Part shown: positions 1-11,185 of the stretch, piece by piece | Position numbering within the stretch: position 1 is the stretch's first letter | How the letters are laid out: each line of letters starts with the position of its first letter | Assembly: GCA_029215795.1 (NCBI GenBank) | Contig: JARDYH010000003.1 | Location: forward strand, 67,712,109-67,776,108 | From: Anniella stebbinsi | Taxonomy: Eukaryota; Chordata; Lepidosauria; Squamata; Anniellidae | Direction of reading: 5' to 3' | Length of the DNA: 64,000 bases | Notes under the pieces: generated by a model | The model's input: only the letters and a program-made list of their open reading frames with translations | Database searches by the model: none | What the model was told of the DNA's origin: nothing | Position numbers and translations under genes: made by a program

Positions 1-1190
1 AGTGTACAACTAATTTTAAGCAAAACAACGCAGTATTTTTATGTTAAAGAACATAAATGTCAGAAATGTGAAATATTATTTTAGTCAAACTATTTTTTTC
101 ACTTTCATGTGGCATTGTAGTACATTTATGTCTTTGTATCTCATTTGCTGTGTACAAAAGCAATACTTAATTTATATGTGTATAAATCCAGCTAAAGTCA
201 AGTACCAATAAGTCCCATTGAATCCAATGAAACAAGTTCTGAAAACTCACAAAAGTGCCATTGCTTTCAGTGGGACCTAGTCATAAGAATGCCCCTTTTG
301 TTAAGGTAAGTTACAAAACAACAAAAGCAAAAAAGGGTTGCACCATTATATCCTCAAAATTCCACTGGTTATTGAAATAAACCTGTTGAACTAATAACTT
401 GAAACATTATTAAGGTCTTGCTCCTTGGAAGCCTATGGCAGCAACTGCTGGCAAAGTTATTGGGCATGCTCAGTTTCACTCTAAAGCTAGAATGCTGTCA
501 GTACTCCAAGGTTTCAAGAAAAAATCTATTACAGAGGACTTCCGTTCCTTTAGTTAAGAAATGTAATCTCACAAGGTGAGACTATATATTACTATACAGA
601 CTACATATTACTAGCGTGGGTGGGGGTGAGTAGGGAAACTTTAATCTTTCCCTTCCTCTGCCCTGCTGTATAGCCTTAACTCTGGTCATAAACAGGCAGG
701 TTTTAAAAAAAATTGAATAATGTTACATTGCTAGTGAGCTTTGAGCAATTAAAACTTTGTTTAGCAATTCGCTACAATCAAAACATGAAATTTAAATCAA
801 TGGTGTTGAGATAAACCCAGCAAACATCACCCAGAGTATCCAGGAAGTAAATACTTGTTTTGAAGTCCTTATTCTTTTTTAGAAACTAGTTTGTAACACA
901 GAAGCTATGTGATGATTCTGTTTTATATCAGCAGAGAGCTCAGGATAAACAAAAATAGACTTGATCCGATAGTATTCACAATCTGCTTGTTTATCAATGT
1001 CTCCATCAACTTTAGAAAGTATATAAAACATAATATTTATGCTGAACATCACCTTGTTCATCTGCTTATCAACATAAGGTGATAAAAAAAATTCCATAAA
1101 TAAAGCCAATTTGCACAGTCCTTTCTGCCTGTGAGTGTAATCATGGAACACCAGTGTTACAGATAGCGGTGTGTTGTTGTTGTTTTTTTA
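1..1190. other. AT-rich unassigned DNA
   Basis: No gene seen. A short decayed repeat lies near 200-290. It contains GTCCCATTGAATCCAATG and CAGTGGGACCTAG and resembles the short palindromic repeats at 46426, 53415 and 63738. The 90-aa reverse-strand open frame at 879-1151 has no recognisable motif and ordinary AT-rich composition, so I do not call it a gene. Confidence 0.5.
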
Positions 1191-1599
1191 AGCAATTTGT
1201 AGAGCACAGTTATTAATGGACAGGCAAGCCTTAACAAAGAGCACTGGTGGCGGGGAACCTGTAATCTGGTACATGACCCATCTTTCAAGTCTGTGTTTGG
1301 CCTCTAGCCCACTTGACTCTCACCTGCTTTTACCAGAATCAGACTTTAGGTGCAGCCTGCTGCAGAGCTAACCCCAAGGCCTGACAGTGTCTCCTAAGCC
1401 TTCCAGCAGGTCAATGTTCTTGGAGGAGGAACATAATGTATCTTCCCGGTGCAGCTCAAAAGTAAGAGACCATCCTTCTCTTGCAGATTCAGAGGATGCG
1501 GGCAGGGTCTCTGTTTTTGTACTTATCCACAAATGCAGCTGCCAGAGAAAGATACATTACGTTCTTCCTCCAGAACTTCACCAACCTGGTGACCATATT

Positions 1600-1780
1600 T
1601 CTTGGTGGCTTTAGAAAGGGTGTAAAGGGGCATCGTTTCAATTTAGCCTTTAAAAATGTGTAGTTCAGATGTTTAATGCTTTTACTATTTTTAATGTATA
1701 CACTTTCATTGTTTTAAATTGTTGTAGACAGCCTTGATGGCTTTAGATAAAGCGATATATAAATATTAATAATTAAGTAA
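1600..1780 (+). repeat. LINE 3' end fragment (L2-like)
   Basis: The segment ends in a LINE-type 3' tail: TTTTAAATTGTTGTAGACAG followed by GCCTTGATGGC, then GATATATAAATATTAATAAT. This is the usual layout of reptile L2/CR1-type tails, where a GCCTTGA core is followed by TATAAAT repeats. The 400 bases upstream (1190-1600) are moderately GC-rich and may be decayed ORF of the same copy, but no clear peptide similarity remains there. Confidence 0.5.
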
Positions 1781-1784
1781 TTCA

Positions 1785-2820
1785 ATATTTACAAAAGCCC
1801 ATGCTCAGCTATTCAGGAATGTTTCTGAAAATCCCTCCTTCAATGTCTATAATACAGTTTTCTGATTGAGAACTGCAGCAGTGCTCCAACATTGTTCCAT
1901 GGTATTCCCCACCACTGTTCTCCACAGACAAGGGTCAGTTCACAGATGGATATCAGACATATAAAGGCCAAAATGCTGCGGAAAGACTATCAATAGAGAC
2001 TATCTGGGGCCATTTCTGCAATTATGAAAGTTTTACAAGCTCTCACTGGGTGATCCGCTATACAAGAGAAATCATACGGAACAAAGAAATAACAAAACAA
2101 TGCTACCATTTCAAACATATGTCAGTCCTGAGCCCAAAATATTTCTAGCAACATTTTGCTCACTTGCAGATAATTCTGTTTATGCAACAAATCTCTGCAT
2201 CATAATTCTTATAATATAAAAACAAAGTGACTAGCATTCCATAATAATGTTCCAAACTCATTATTTTTGTATTCACCAGCTACCTATTCTTTGTCATATT
2301 CAGATTATTTGGAACTCCATATAATCAGGCCCGTAATAAAGGGTTTGTGCTTTTCAGTTTCTCCCATGTAAGAAAACAAATATCATGAGCAATGTAGAGG
2401 CCTACATTGTCATACCTTATTACCTGGCACGAAAACAGAGGCTGTGATATGCAGAATAATTTAAAGCAGTCAATCCATTTCTAAATGTCACCAAATGTTA
2501 GGTAAACACACACATTCCCTACTACAAGACAAGTAGAAACACACGGCACATATGCCCATACAATTTATACACTCTGTACTTCTCAGTTTTAAAATATTTT
2601 GGTTGTTCATTTTCTCTGAAATATGGCATTCAGCTGCCATTGCTAGTAACAACAATGTCCAAAGAATTTTGCCACATAGCCAAAGCATTGTAAATGAGTG
2701 ATAAGCCTTACCCTGCAGTCAGTGGAAAGGGCATACTTCTGCATTATATTTTCAGCTAGTCAACATGCCCAGTGAGAATCAACATGCAAATTAGTGAGAA
2801 TCACTGTCTCATTTTCCCAT
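1785..2820. other. AT-rich unassigned DNA
   Basis: No gene, RNA or clear repeat recognised. Short open frames here, for example 2488-2688 reverse, carry no motif. Confidence 0.5.
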
Positions 2821-2824
2821 AAAA

Positions 2825-2995
2825 AATATTTATTGAATTATTTGTTTTCAATACTTATATAGCTCTCACTCAACGTAGTTGTCTGAGTGGTTTACCAAAT
2901 TTAAAATCATAAAACACTAAAACCTGAACATTAACTAGATTAAAATCTCCACTACATTACAAAATAAACAGATAAAATAAAACTAAGAACAATAA
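2825..2995 (-). repeat. Probable LINE 3' tail, reverse orientation
   Basis: The segment runs TATTTATTGAATTATTTG, then CTTATATAGCTCTCACTCAA, then CTGAGTGGTTTACCAAAT and many AAAAC/ATAAAA blocks. A TTTATT-rich start followed by a TATATAGCTC...GTGGTTTAC core is the reverse complement of typical reptile LINE 3' ends. There is no coding remnant. Confidence 0.45.
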
Positions 2996-3005
2996 AAAAA
3001 AAAAG

Positions 3006-3535
3006 CACAAAACTAAGCACTGGTACAAAAATTAAAAGAAGCGTGAACATTGCAAGTGGAGAAGGAAGCACAGAATAAAGACATGGACACCAGAACTAGG
3101 GCCTCTTTATTTCAACAATAAGGTAGATTCACCCTTCCCTAGATCTGCATGTGAAAGTGCAGGAATCAATGTCCTTACCTCATGCTACTTGCCTGGCATT
3201 ATGGGCGAGCCACTCTCCTAAGCCAGGAGTCGGGGGAAATCCAGCCCCTCTCTTATGTGACACTTTTGTAAGTGTGGGGAGACCACCCTGCATCACCCCC
3301 ACTAGGAGCTGTAAAACTCTGAGTAGGTGAGGCGGGAGGATCTCCATATCCTGACATGGGAGTCGTAGAGCCCACGAGGAGCAGGACCTCCAGACATGCC
3401 AATTACCAGAAGGTGCCAGAGTGGTCACCGTCCCTATTCTAACATAGCAAATTCCCGCACATCCCGCCACCGGAGGGTGCCAAAACTAAGCACTGGTACA
3501 AATACTACAAAAAGTATGAACAGAAGTGGAAAGAT
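3006..3535. repeat. GC-rich insert flanked by ~55-bp direct repeats
   Basis: AAAACTAAGCACTGGTACAA occurs at about 3010 and again at 3483. Similarity continues for roughly 55 bases (GTGAACATTGCAAGTGGA versus GTATGAACAGAAGTGGAA). Between the copies is a 400-base, more GC-rich block, with the 96-aa reverse frame 3180-3470 that has no recognisable domain. The arrangement could be an insertion with a long duplication, a segmental duplication, or two copies of one repeat bracketing an insert. Confidence 0.45.
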
Positions 3536-3540
3536 AAAAT

Positions 3541-4670
3541 GTCTCAAAAACGTGATTTTTGCCTGATAGAAGCTATTCTGGAAACTTTCAAAGAGAATTT
3601 AATTTTTCAAGTGTATAGGACATAACTTGTAGCTTTGTCAGTTGCCTCCTATTGCCCATTAAGGTGTGCATTAGAGTAGTACAACTGGTTCTTTACTTAT
3701 GCAGCATCCATCTGATTATAGGACATCTTGTTTAAGCCCTTCTTTTGAAGCACAGGCCTTAAAAAATATTTTGACAGTTTGGGTCCACATTCTTCATTGT
3801 GTTTGCAAACTTGCTGATAGCAGATCCCCTAAGAAAATATATCGATCAAGCTTCCCTAAATATAAGAAACAGGAGAAGAGTTTGGCTTGCAATTTTAACT
3901 CTTATGTTTTAGCAGCTTAAAGGTGCGCTAATAACAAAGGAAAGAGCTGGATTACATGGACTCAACATGTTCTAAAGTATTACAAGATTTGCAAAGGTTG
4001 TATATAGGCACCACTCATGAGTAGATAAATATATGGATATTTGGTCTGCTTTTCTTGAAACTTATACATAATCCCCCTCACTTTTTTAAGAATGCTGTAC
4101 TTGATGGAATATTGATAGAAATATCTGGGTTCCTCCCTTTTTTCTTTTCAGAATTGTTTTCTGTTTTGTTTCATTAAAATTCACAATAAAAGGGGGGAAA
4201 AGATCAATAAAAAAAGTATTACAACAGAAAGCTGTGGGGTGTGCTTCCGTCACTGATACCTGCATTGACAAACCAATGATTGACATTTCTGGAGACGTTT
4301 ATGTTAAGCTTTGTAGCCCTCTGTAGAGTGGTCCATTTCTTATGTTGAGAACCATGGACCCAAGACTAGGTTATGCAAACATAGACCAATGAACAAAGCT
4401 ATTGCTTTAGAGGTTTGCGTGAAAGTAAATTATTGTTCCAATATTTGATTACAGAAACATAAATTATATATTTCCATTGTTTTCCATGGTGGATCTAGCC
4501 AAAGGTCTTTCTAGTCTGGCCTCGTGTTCACATAGTGGCCAACCAGCTGCCTGTGGGAAGCCTATTAGTAGGACACGAGTGGAATAGCAACCTATCACTG
4601 GTGTTTCCCAGCAACTGATATACATATGCATACTGCATCCAAAACTAGAGGTAATATATAGCCATTATGA
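3541..4670. other. AT-rich unassigned DNA
   Basis: No gene or confident repeat recognised in this stretch. Confidence 0.5.
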
Positions 4671-4674
4671 CTAG

Positions 4675-5140
4675 AAACCACTGATATCATCTCTGAATTT
4701 GTCTAACCCTATTTTAAAGTCATCCATACTGGTGGCCATCATTACATCTTATTGTAGCAAATTCCATAATTTAACGACATGCTATGTGAAGGCTTGCTTT
4801 TATTTGTCTTGACTCTCCCACTGTTCAGCTTCAGGGGATGACCTTCCATAATACGTTCTAGTATTATGGAAGAAGGAAAACATTCTCCACACCATGCATA
4901 TCTTTCTACACCTCTAGCATATCTCCCCATACTCACCTTTTTTAAAAGTTAACAAGATGTTGTAAACTTCCCTCAAACTTTCCTTTGATCATTTTGGTTG
5001 CCCTTTTCTGCAGCTTTTTCCAATTCTACAATATCCTTTTTGAGATGTGGTGACCAGAACTCTACAAAACATTCTAAGTGTGACACCATAAATTTGTACA
5101 GGAGTAGAATGATATTGGCAGTTTTATTTGTGTCTGGGAC
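4675..5140 (-). mobile_element. CR1/L3-type LINE 3' region, reverse orientation
   Basis: Read on the reverse strand, this matches the well-known conserved 3' part of reptile CR1 elements. Recognisable blocks on the plus strand are GCAAATTCCATAATTTAACG, ATGCTATGTGAAGGCTTGCT, GCTTCAGGGGATGACC, ACACCATGCATATCTTTCTA, CACCTCTAGCATATCTCCCC, and the CCAGAACTCTACAAAACATT...TGATATTGGCAGTTTTATTT end. It is 5'-truncated and heavily mutated, with no usable ORF. It is one of at least five CR1 pieces in the window. Confidence 0.75.
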
Positions 5141-5205
5141 ACACCTGAAGCTGGGACCTTCTCCATGAGAAGAATGTGTCTATCAACTGAGCTACAGTTC
5201 TTCAC
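5140..5205 (-). repeat. tRNA-derived SINE head fragment
   Basis: The plus strand reads GAAGCTGGGACCTTCTCCAT, then CTATCAACTGAGCTACAG. That is the reverse complement of a tRNA-like box A/box B head (TAGCTCAGTTGATAG; AGGTCCCAGCTTC). The same layout is seen in the fuller SINE at 47520-47708. Only the head is present, directly abutting the CR1 piece. Confidence 0.5.
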
Positions 5206-5329
5206 TGAGGAACTGTGTTTTCTCCTGAGATGCATTTTATACATTAAATAACACAGGGCTGAGATATGCTCTTGGTTGATATTGTACATTTTACCAACTT
5301 TTTTCAGCATTCCCATTCAAATTTAGTGG

Positions 5330-6660
5330 CTCTTAATACAATAAACATTCTGTTTAATCATTGACATATTATATTTATCGGTACATTTTTGTTAATGCTA
5401 ATTTTGGCTTCACCCCAAGAAGGATTCTAAACCAAAATATTGGTGTGTGTTTTCCTCCAGACTCTGTAAAAATATAATTTGTTTCCTTCATCAAGGCTAT
5501 TCTGTACGCTTGAGCTATTTATGTCAGCAGCTCATGACAGGTTAACAATGACAACCATCGCTAATGTTTTCTTGATGGATTATACTATCATTTGGGCCTC
5601 CTTGAAGGGGCCAAGGGCAAACCGACAGATAGAAATATATGCATTTGATCCCTGGCCAAAATTTTAAACATCAGAGACATTTCAGTTTTCACAGCAGATA
5701 CAAAAGCTACACTTTCGAGGTTTGTAATGCAAAAGTAAATACCCATGAAGGTCTAGTGGATCTGTTCAATACTTTTAAAGTACCATAAAAAACACTACAC
5801 TTTATCTCTAACAGCAATAGTTTATTGCTTTCTAAGCTGCTTTCTGTCTGGCATAGTATATACTAGCACTATTGGAATCAAGAACTAATTCACCAAGAAC
5901 TAATTCAACTAGTACTAATCTACCAAGCTTTCCTCAGATTTAAGCTTGGAGTTTCAAGGGGGAAAATGTCAAAGGAAATAACCGATTACCCGACATTCGA
6001 CAAAGAAGGCAGCAGATTTATGGTTAAGGCATAAGTGTCTATTCAGAACATTTCCATCTCTCCTGGAAATAAAATTCCTCATTATTTAGAGGAATTTAAC
6101 AGCTGTAACCTATGGGCAGAAAACTTGTTACAAGATGATCCACTGGCTATTTCCAGCAGAGACTGAAGGATCCCGTTTCTGAATGTACAACAAGCAAGGA
6201 ATCCTAATTTTAAAAACAGTATTATGGCACCATAGTTTCGGTTTACTTCTTATGTAGTAGCCCTTCAAGCTTCTGATCAAATTCAAATCATTTTTTTTTC
6301 CTGAACACACACATCTTATTTATTTTATATAGCTTACATATCCAGTCTTTCGTTAGTCAGCGAGCATCTTCTTGGGCTGTTTTAATCTAGATATTCTGCA
6401 GGCATATCCATGAAATACTAACAATTATCACCAGTGAATTCTTTTATTTCTTTAGTAATCCTGTTGTATTATTATCTGTTTTTTCTTTTTCTTTTTCTTG
6501 CATCTATTTTTAACTTTATTTTAAAATAAAATAAATTCCATATTGAGTTGGGGGGAAAGAAAAACAACTAAAAATAACAACAACCCTCCAACAAGTTACA
6601 AACCAACAGCCCAATGACAATTCTATGAATCTCATTCAAAGAACTAAAACAAATGAGTGT
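5330..6660. other. AT-rich unassigned DNA
   Basis: No gene seen. Open frames at 5479-5667 and 6128-6310 lack any motif. An AAAATAAAATAAA run lies near 6520. Confidence 0.5.
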
Positions 6661-6667
6661 TTCTTAG

Positions 6668-6785
6668 TAGTAGTTGTATTACTTATACAGCATCATCAAT
6701 CTGCATGGCACTTTACAGAGTCACTTTTTTTTCAAAAAGTGCAGCCCCTGAGGAGCATACAGTCTAAAACTTGACCCAAGGAAAG
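6668..6785 (-). repeat. Decayed LINE-tail repeat
   Basis: The segment reads TATTACTTATACAGCATCAT, CATGGCACTTTACAGAGT and GCAGCCCCTGAGGAGCATA, then CAGTCTAAAAC. I recognise this as the reverse complement of a common reptile repeat tail: an ATT-rich start, an ACAGCACCATCAATGTACAT-like core, then a GCGCTTTACAGAG-like block. The family name is uncertain. Confidence 0.5.
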
Positions 6786-6819
6786 TCAACTGACCAGGAC
6801 ATTTTTGAGCAACTGGACA

Positions 6820-6905
6820 ATCTTGGCAGCCATTTTGTGGTGGTGCCTACAACAGTTTCTCAAATTGCCAAACATGCCCACAAGCCCAAAAATGTTGCCT
6901 GCCCC
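6820..6905. repeat. Interspersed repeat shared with 33510-33600
   Basis: GCAGCCATTTTGTGGTGGTG followed by ACAGTTTCTCAAATTGCCAA and CATGCCCACAA closely matches AGCCATTTTGTGGTAGTACT...ACAGTTTCTCAAACTGCCAA...GTGCCCACAA at 33521. The overlapping open frames here (6771-7085 forward, 6786-7177 reverse) are products of this repeat and are not genes. Confidence 0.6.
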
Positions 6906-7237
6906 TGCTCTTGGATGACACTGATTATCTGGCTCCGTTTCAAACAATTTTCCAACCTGAGCTTTGGCACTAAAACAGCTTTGTCTACCTTGATGGATAA
7001 CTTTGTGCTGGAAAAGGACATGGAAATTGCAATCCAACTAATTATCCTGGATATTTCAGTGACCTGTGATAGGAGTTTCCAATGAAGTTTAAGCACTGCC
7101 ACAATAACAACATCCCAAACGTTAATGATTTCAGAATAATTCACAAACAAAAAAAGAGCTAAATTCACAGAATACATTATTCATTGTGAATTCTTCACCC
7201 ACCTCTATCATTATCTATCACTGCCAAAAATAGTGGT

Positions 7238-7960
7238 ATGACATCTAAAGACTGGGGCTTCATCACACCAGCGTTTCATCGCACTCTCGTCACACCTGGT
7301 TTGCCGTTTGCAGCGTGGTACTCACATTACGTCGTGCCTGTCCTGCAGTCACCCCACCTCTTCCCCTCCATTTTCGATGCTTTCCTAGAGCAGGGAAATG
7401 TCTGGTTTATTTATTGCACACAGGATTAATCCGCCCTTCCATCCCCATGTATTGCCATCCTCACGCTATGTCCTTTGTTGGGGGCATGTGCTTGGAAGGG
7501 AGGTCTTGGGGGCATGTGCTTGGAAGGGAGGGTGATTCTCCTCCAGCATGCCGTGTCGAACGAACAAATTTGTGCTGAGCTGGTTGAACAGACTTTTGTT
7601 GCTCCAACCCCACTCTCACAGCCCGCAGAAACGACACCCAGCCAGTGAAACGTTAAATCGGTAAAACGCTAGACAACAAGCCAGAGCAAGAGGGGGAAGG
7701 CACCCGCATCCATCACAATGTTACGACCAATGAACTGGAGGGGTAAGGAGAAGCGGCAGGGTGGAGAGGGATAGAGTGGGAGAGCGAACAAGCGAACAAG
7801 GTTTCACTGGTACAGTGGCGATACCACAAACCCACGTGAAAGGGTCCATTAGCTTGATGCGCTAATGAAACGGAGGTGGCAATCATGGAGGCAAACCAGG
7901 AAAAAAAAGTACGTGTGTTAGAGCCCTGGGATGCTCTTTTTATAGGTTTACCCAAGAGAT
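7238..7960. other. CpG-rich block, possible decayed DNA transposon
   Basis: This block has many more CpG dinucleotides than its AT-rich surroundings (GCGTTTCATCGCACTCTCG near the start, GTTAAATCGGTAAAACGC near 7650). A 28-bp unit starting GGGGGCATGTGCTTGG is repeated in tandem at 7480-7507 and 7508-7531. GGGGCTTCATCACACC at the left and GTGTGTTAGAGCCCT at the right are weakly inverted, hinting at terminal inverted repeats, but no target duplication could be read. Open frames here have no recognisable domain. Confidence 0.35.
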
Positions 7961-8040
7961 ATTCAATGAATATGAAGATCCAGAATGCTTTTTGAAAATA
8001 GACAGAACAACTAGGATGGAGGGTGCTATCAAGAATCCAG

Positions 8041-8068
8041 ATTATTGTTGATTATTGTTGATTATTGT

Positions 8069-8105
<37 letters not shown>
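8041..8105. repeat. ATTATTGTTG x3 and (ATG)n microsatellite, LINE tail
   Basis: Three copies of ATTATTGTTG (8041-8070) run into about twelve GAT/ATG triplets. On the reverse strand the triplets are (ATC)n and directly follow the LINE 3' end at 8106. The LINE copy at 43265-44133 has the same ATC tail, so this is the tail of the element and not an unrelated microsatellite. Confidence 0.85.
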
Positions 8106-8107
<2 letters not shown>

Positions 8108-8885
8108 ACACTTATATACTGCCCCATAGCCAAAGCTCTCTGGGCAGTTTACAAAAATTAAAAGACTGAACACTAAAAAGACAATATACAAAATTTAAAA
8201 ACATAAAACATAAAGCAGCTGATATTTAAAACATTTAAAACTTTTTAGCCTGGCCACATAGTCAGTTAAAACCTCAACTGAAGCTGTTAAAATGCCTGGG
8301 AGAAAAGAAAAGTTTTGACCTGGTGCTGCAAAGATAACAGTGTTGGTGCCAGGCGGGCCTCATCGGGGAGATCATTCCATAATTGGGGGGCCACCACAGA
8401 GAAGGCCCTCTCCCTTGTTGCCTTCCTCCGATCTTCCTTTGTAGTAAACACCCGGAAGAGGACCTTTGATGTTGAGCATAGTGTATGGGTAGGTTCATGT
8501 CAGGAAAGGCGTTCCGTCAGGTATTGTGGTCCCAAACCGTGTAAGGCTTTATAGGTTAAAACCAGCACCTTGAATCGGGCTCGGAAACATACAGGCAGCA
8601 AATGCAAGCAGGCCAGAATCGGTCTTATATGTTCGAACCTTCTGGTCCCTGCTACCAATCTGGCCACTGCATGTTGCACAAGCTGCAGCTTCCGAACCAT
8701 CTTCAAAGGCAGCCCCACGCAGAACGCATTGCAGTAATCTAACTTGGAAGTTACCAGAGCATAGACAACTGAAGCCAGGTTATCCCTGTCCAGATAGGGG
8801 CGTAGCTGGGCCACCAGCCGAAATTGGTAGAAGGCACTCCGTGCCACCGAGGCCACCTGAGCCTCAAGTGCAACCCCATCCAGAA
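8068..8885 (-). mobile_element. 5'-truncated L2-type LINE, C-terminal ORF2 remnant and 3' UTR
   Basis: The reverse strand encodes the region downstream of the reverse transcriptase in L2-type LINEs. The 118-aa frame at 8500-8856 contains LVTSKLDYCNAFCVGLPL, then VRKLQLVQHAVARLVAGT, then FRARFKVLVLTYKALHGLGP, which are hallmark blocks of this class. Past a stop, the plus strand still shows the WNNL-type block (CATTCCATAATTGGGGGGCC). The 3' UTR carries CCAAAGCTCTCTGGGCAGTT and ends in an (ATC)n tail. The copy lacks the endonuclease and reverse transcriptase catalytic parts. It was truncated at the 5' end, as is usual for LINE insertions, and is not functional. It closely resembles the opposite-strand copy at 43265-44133. 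Confidence 0.85.
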
Positions 8886-8889
8886 CCCC

Positions 8890-9420
8890 ACAGATACAGG
8901 ATATTGCTTATTTTAGAAAAAAAAAGTCATGTGTCCCAGTTGTTAAAGCCATACTGTGTTCCAGACTGTATGTCCTATCACTGTCAATTTATATATCTTG
9001 AGCACCAGAAATACAACTTGTCATTCATATACTGAAGAACACCCATTTAATTGTTTAAAGGGCTATAGAGCACTTAATTTAACACATCATCACACTGCAT
9101 TTACCATTCTAAAAGACTTCCATGTATTGTTAAAATGTCGCTATTTATTAAGGAAAATCAGAGAAAGAGAAGATAGTATTCTCTCCTAAAGCAATGCATT
9201 CATGAAAAGAAAGAAAAATTTGGCGTTATAAAATCTAATTTCTGCAAGATGCAGTTTTTAAAACCCCCTCTATATTTGATGATGTTTCTTCCTTAATAAG
9301 GTTTCTATTATGTTTCATTGTTTGCTTATCTCATCTTAAATCATAAAGTTCAATAAAAAGGAGATTAAAATGTGATTTCAGTGCTATTGATATTAGCTCA
9401 GGTCACACCCTCAATGCTGT
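8890..9420. other. AT-rich unassigned DNA
   Basis: This segment separates two LINEs. No gene or clear repeat seen. Confidence 0.5.
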
Positions 9421-9424
9421 TTTC

Positions 9425-11185
9425 AGTTCTGAACAGATGGATCTGTGGGTGGAGGTGACAAATACCTCTGCATTGTCATGTTTCTGGTCAGTGTAAGTAT
9501 CATGGCTACCACCCACACCTGCAGGTGTGATGGACCTATTAAGATGGTCCGTCCTCGAAGGCTGATGAATCCTCTTGGATTCCAGAAAGCCTTAGAGGGT
9601 TCTAGGGCTGATATCGTTGATGATCCTGTAGAAGCCTTGGTCAAGAGACGGAATCAATACCAAACTAGGGCTATCGACACGATCGCCCCCAAACATCCTC
9701 TCCGACCCGCTTCTAACTGGGCGCCCTAGTATACCGAAGATCTCAGGGAGTTGAAGCGGGAAGGACGATGACTGGAGCGCTGGTGGGGAAAACTCGACTT
9801 ATATCAGACAAGACATGACATAGAGAACATCTTCATTCCTATGGGGCGGCAATACGTACAACTAAGAAAGTTTTCTTTGCATGCATTGCATCTGCGAATT
9901 CACATCCAGCAGAACTGTTCAAGGTGGTGAGAGGTCTAACTCAGGCACCTTCCCCCCTGAACCCGATTTTAGAGCCTTTGGCAGTTCGCTATGATGCCTT
10001 TAATGATTATTTCACAGATAAAATCTCTCGGATAAGAGCCGACTTAGATGCCGTCATTATAGCAGGGGCTGACAATGGAGTGTCCAGCAACTCCATGAAC
10101 AGAATTACACTGGATCAGTTTCAGTTGGTGAGTAACGTGGACATGGACAAGCTGCTTGGACAAGGGAGGAGGACGACTTGCCCTCTCGATCCCTGTCCTT
10201 CTTGGCTGGTCGCCCAGGGAGGAGATGTAATTAGACTACAATTACAACATATTATTAATACATTTCTCAAGGAGGGGAGTTTTCCATCCTGTTTAAAAGA
10301 AGTGGTGGTACGGCTGCTTCTAAAAAAGTCCTCCCTGGACTCCCTGGATCTTAATGACTATAGGCCAGTATCAAATCTTCTGTTTTTGGGCAAGGTGATC
10401 GAGGGGGTAGTTGCCTTTAAACTCCAAGCAGTTTTTGATGATACAGATTTTCTAGACCCATTTCAAACTGGTTTCAGGGCAGGATATGGAGTTGAGACTG
10501 CTATGGTCGCCTTAGTGGATGATCTACGCTTGAGTATTGACAGGGGAAGTGTGTCCCTGCTGGTACTTCTGGACCTCAGCGGCTTTCAATACCATCGACC
10601 ATGGTATCTTTCTGGAATACCTGAGGGGATTGGGAATCGGGGGCACTGTGCTTCAGTGGTTCCAGTCCTGCCTTTTGGGCAGGTTCCAGATGGTGATGCT
10701 TGGGGATAGTTGCTCCTCAAAGACAGAGCTGTTGTGTGGCGTACCTCAAGGCACCATCCTATCCCCAGTGCTGTTTAACATCTACATTAAACCACTGGGA
10801 GAGATCATCTGGAGGCATGGGGCCTGCGGAATCGCCTTCTCCCACACATTCCGCCCCACACGCTCAGGTCCTCTGGGAAGAATTTACTACAGTTGGCCAA
10901 GACTAGGCTGACAACAGTTACCCAGAAGACCTTCTCTTCTGCCACTCCCAGACTGTGGAACGACCTGCCAGGAAAGATCCGCCAACTTACCAATCTTCCA
11001 GAATTTGAGACAGCTATAAAGACTGATCTCCTCTGGCAGGCCTACCCAGTCGAATTTTAAGACCTTGTTGATATTTTAATAATGTATTAATTTTATATGT
11101 TTTTAATCAGTTTTAAGTATTTTATATTGTTTGTATTGATGTTGTTCCCCACCTCAATCCAGAAATAAATAAAATAAATATATTA
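9425..11185 (+). mobile_element. L2-type LINE with internally deleted reverse transcriptase
   Basis: This is the longest LINE copy here. The upstream part (9540-9900) is linker before the polymerase, broken by stops. An open frame at 9924-10709 carries LNDYRPVSNLLFLGKVIEGV and DPFQTGFRAGYGVETAMVAL, the conserved fingers motifs of non-LTR reverse transcriptases. At about 10580 a one-base frameshift cuts the motif A region. The frame continues at 10537-10911 with SAAFNTIDHGIFLEYLRGLG, then FQSCLLGRFQMV and CGVPQGTILSPVLFNIYIKP (motif B). After 10830 the sequence jumps straight to the far C-terminus (SGKNLL-like and RLWNDLPGKIRQL blocks), so motif C (the YADD box) and the thumb are deleted. The tail GTTGTTCCCCACCTCAATCC then AAATAAATAAAATAAAT ends the element. 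No endonuclease domain is present. It is inactive. Confidence 0.88.

Noticed and set aside
6771..7177. 105-aa reverse and 104-aa forward frames
   Set aside because: They overlap on opposite strands and include a repeat shared with 33510-33600.
8315..8554. 79-aa forward open frame and neighbours at 8274-8498
   Set aside because: These are shadows or frameshifted pieces of the reverse-strand LINE at 8068-8885.
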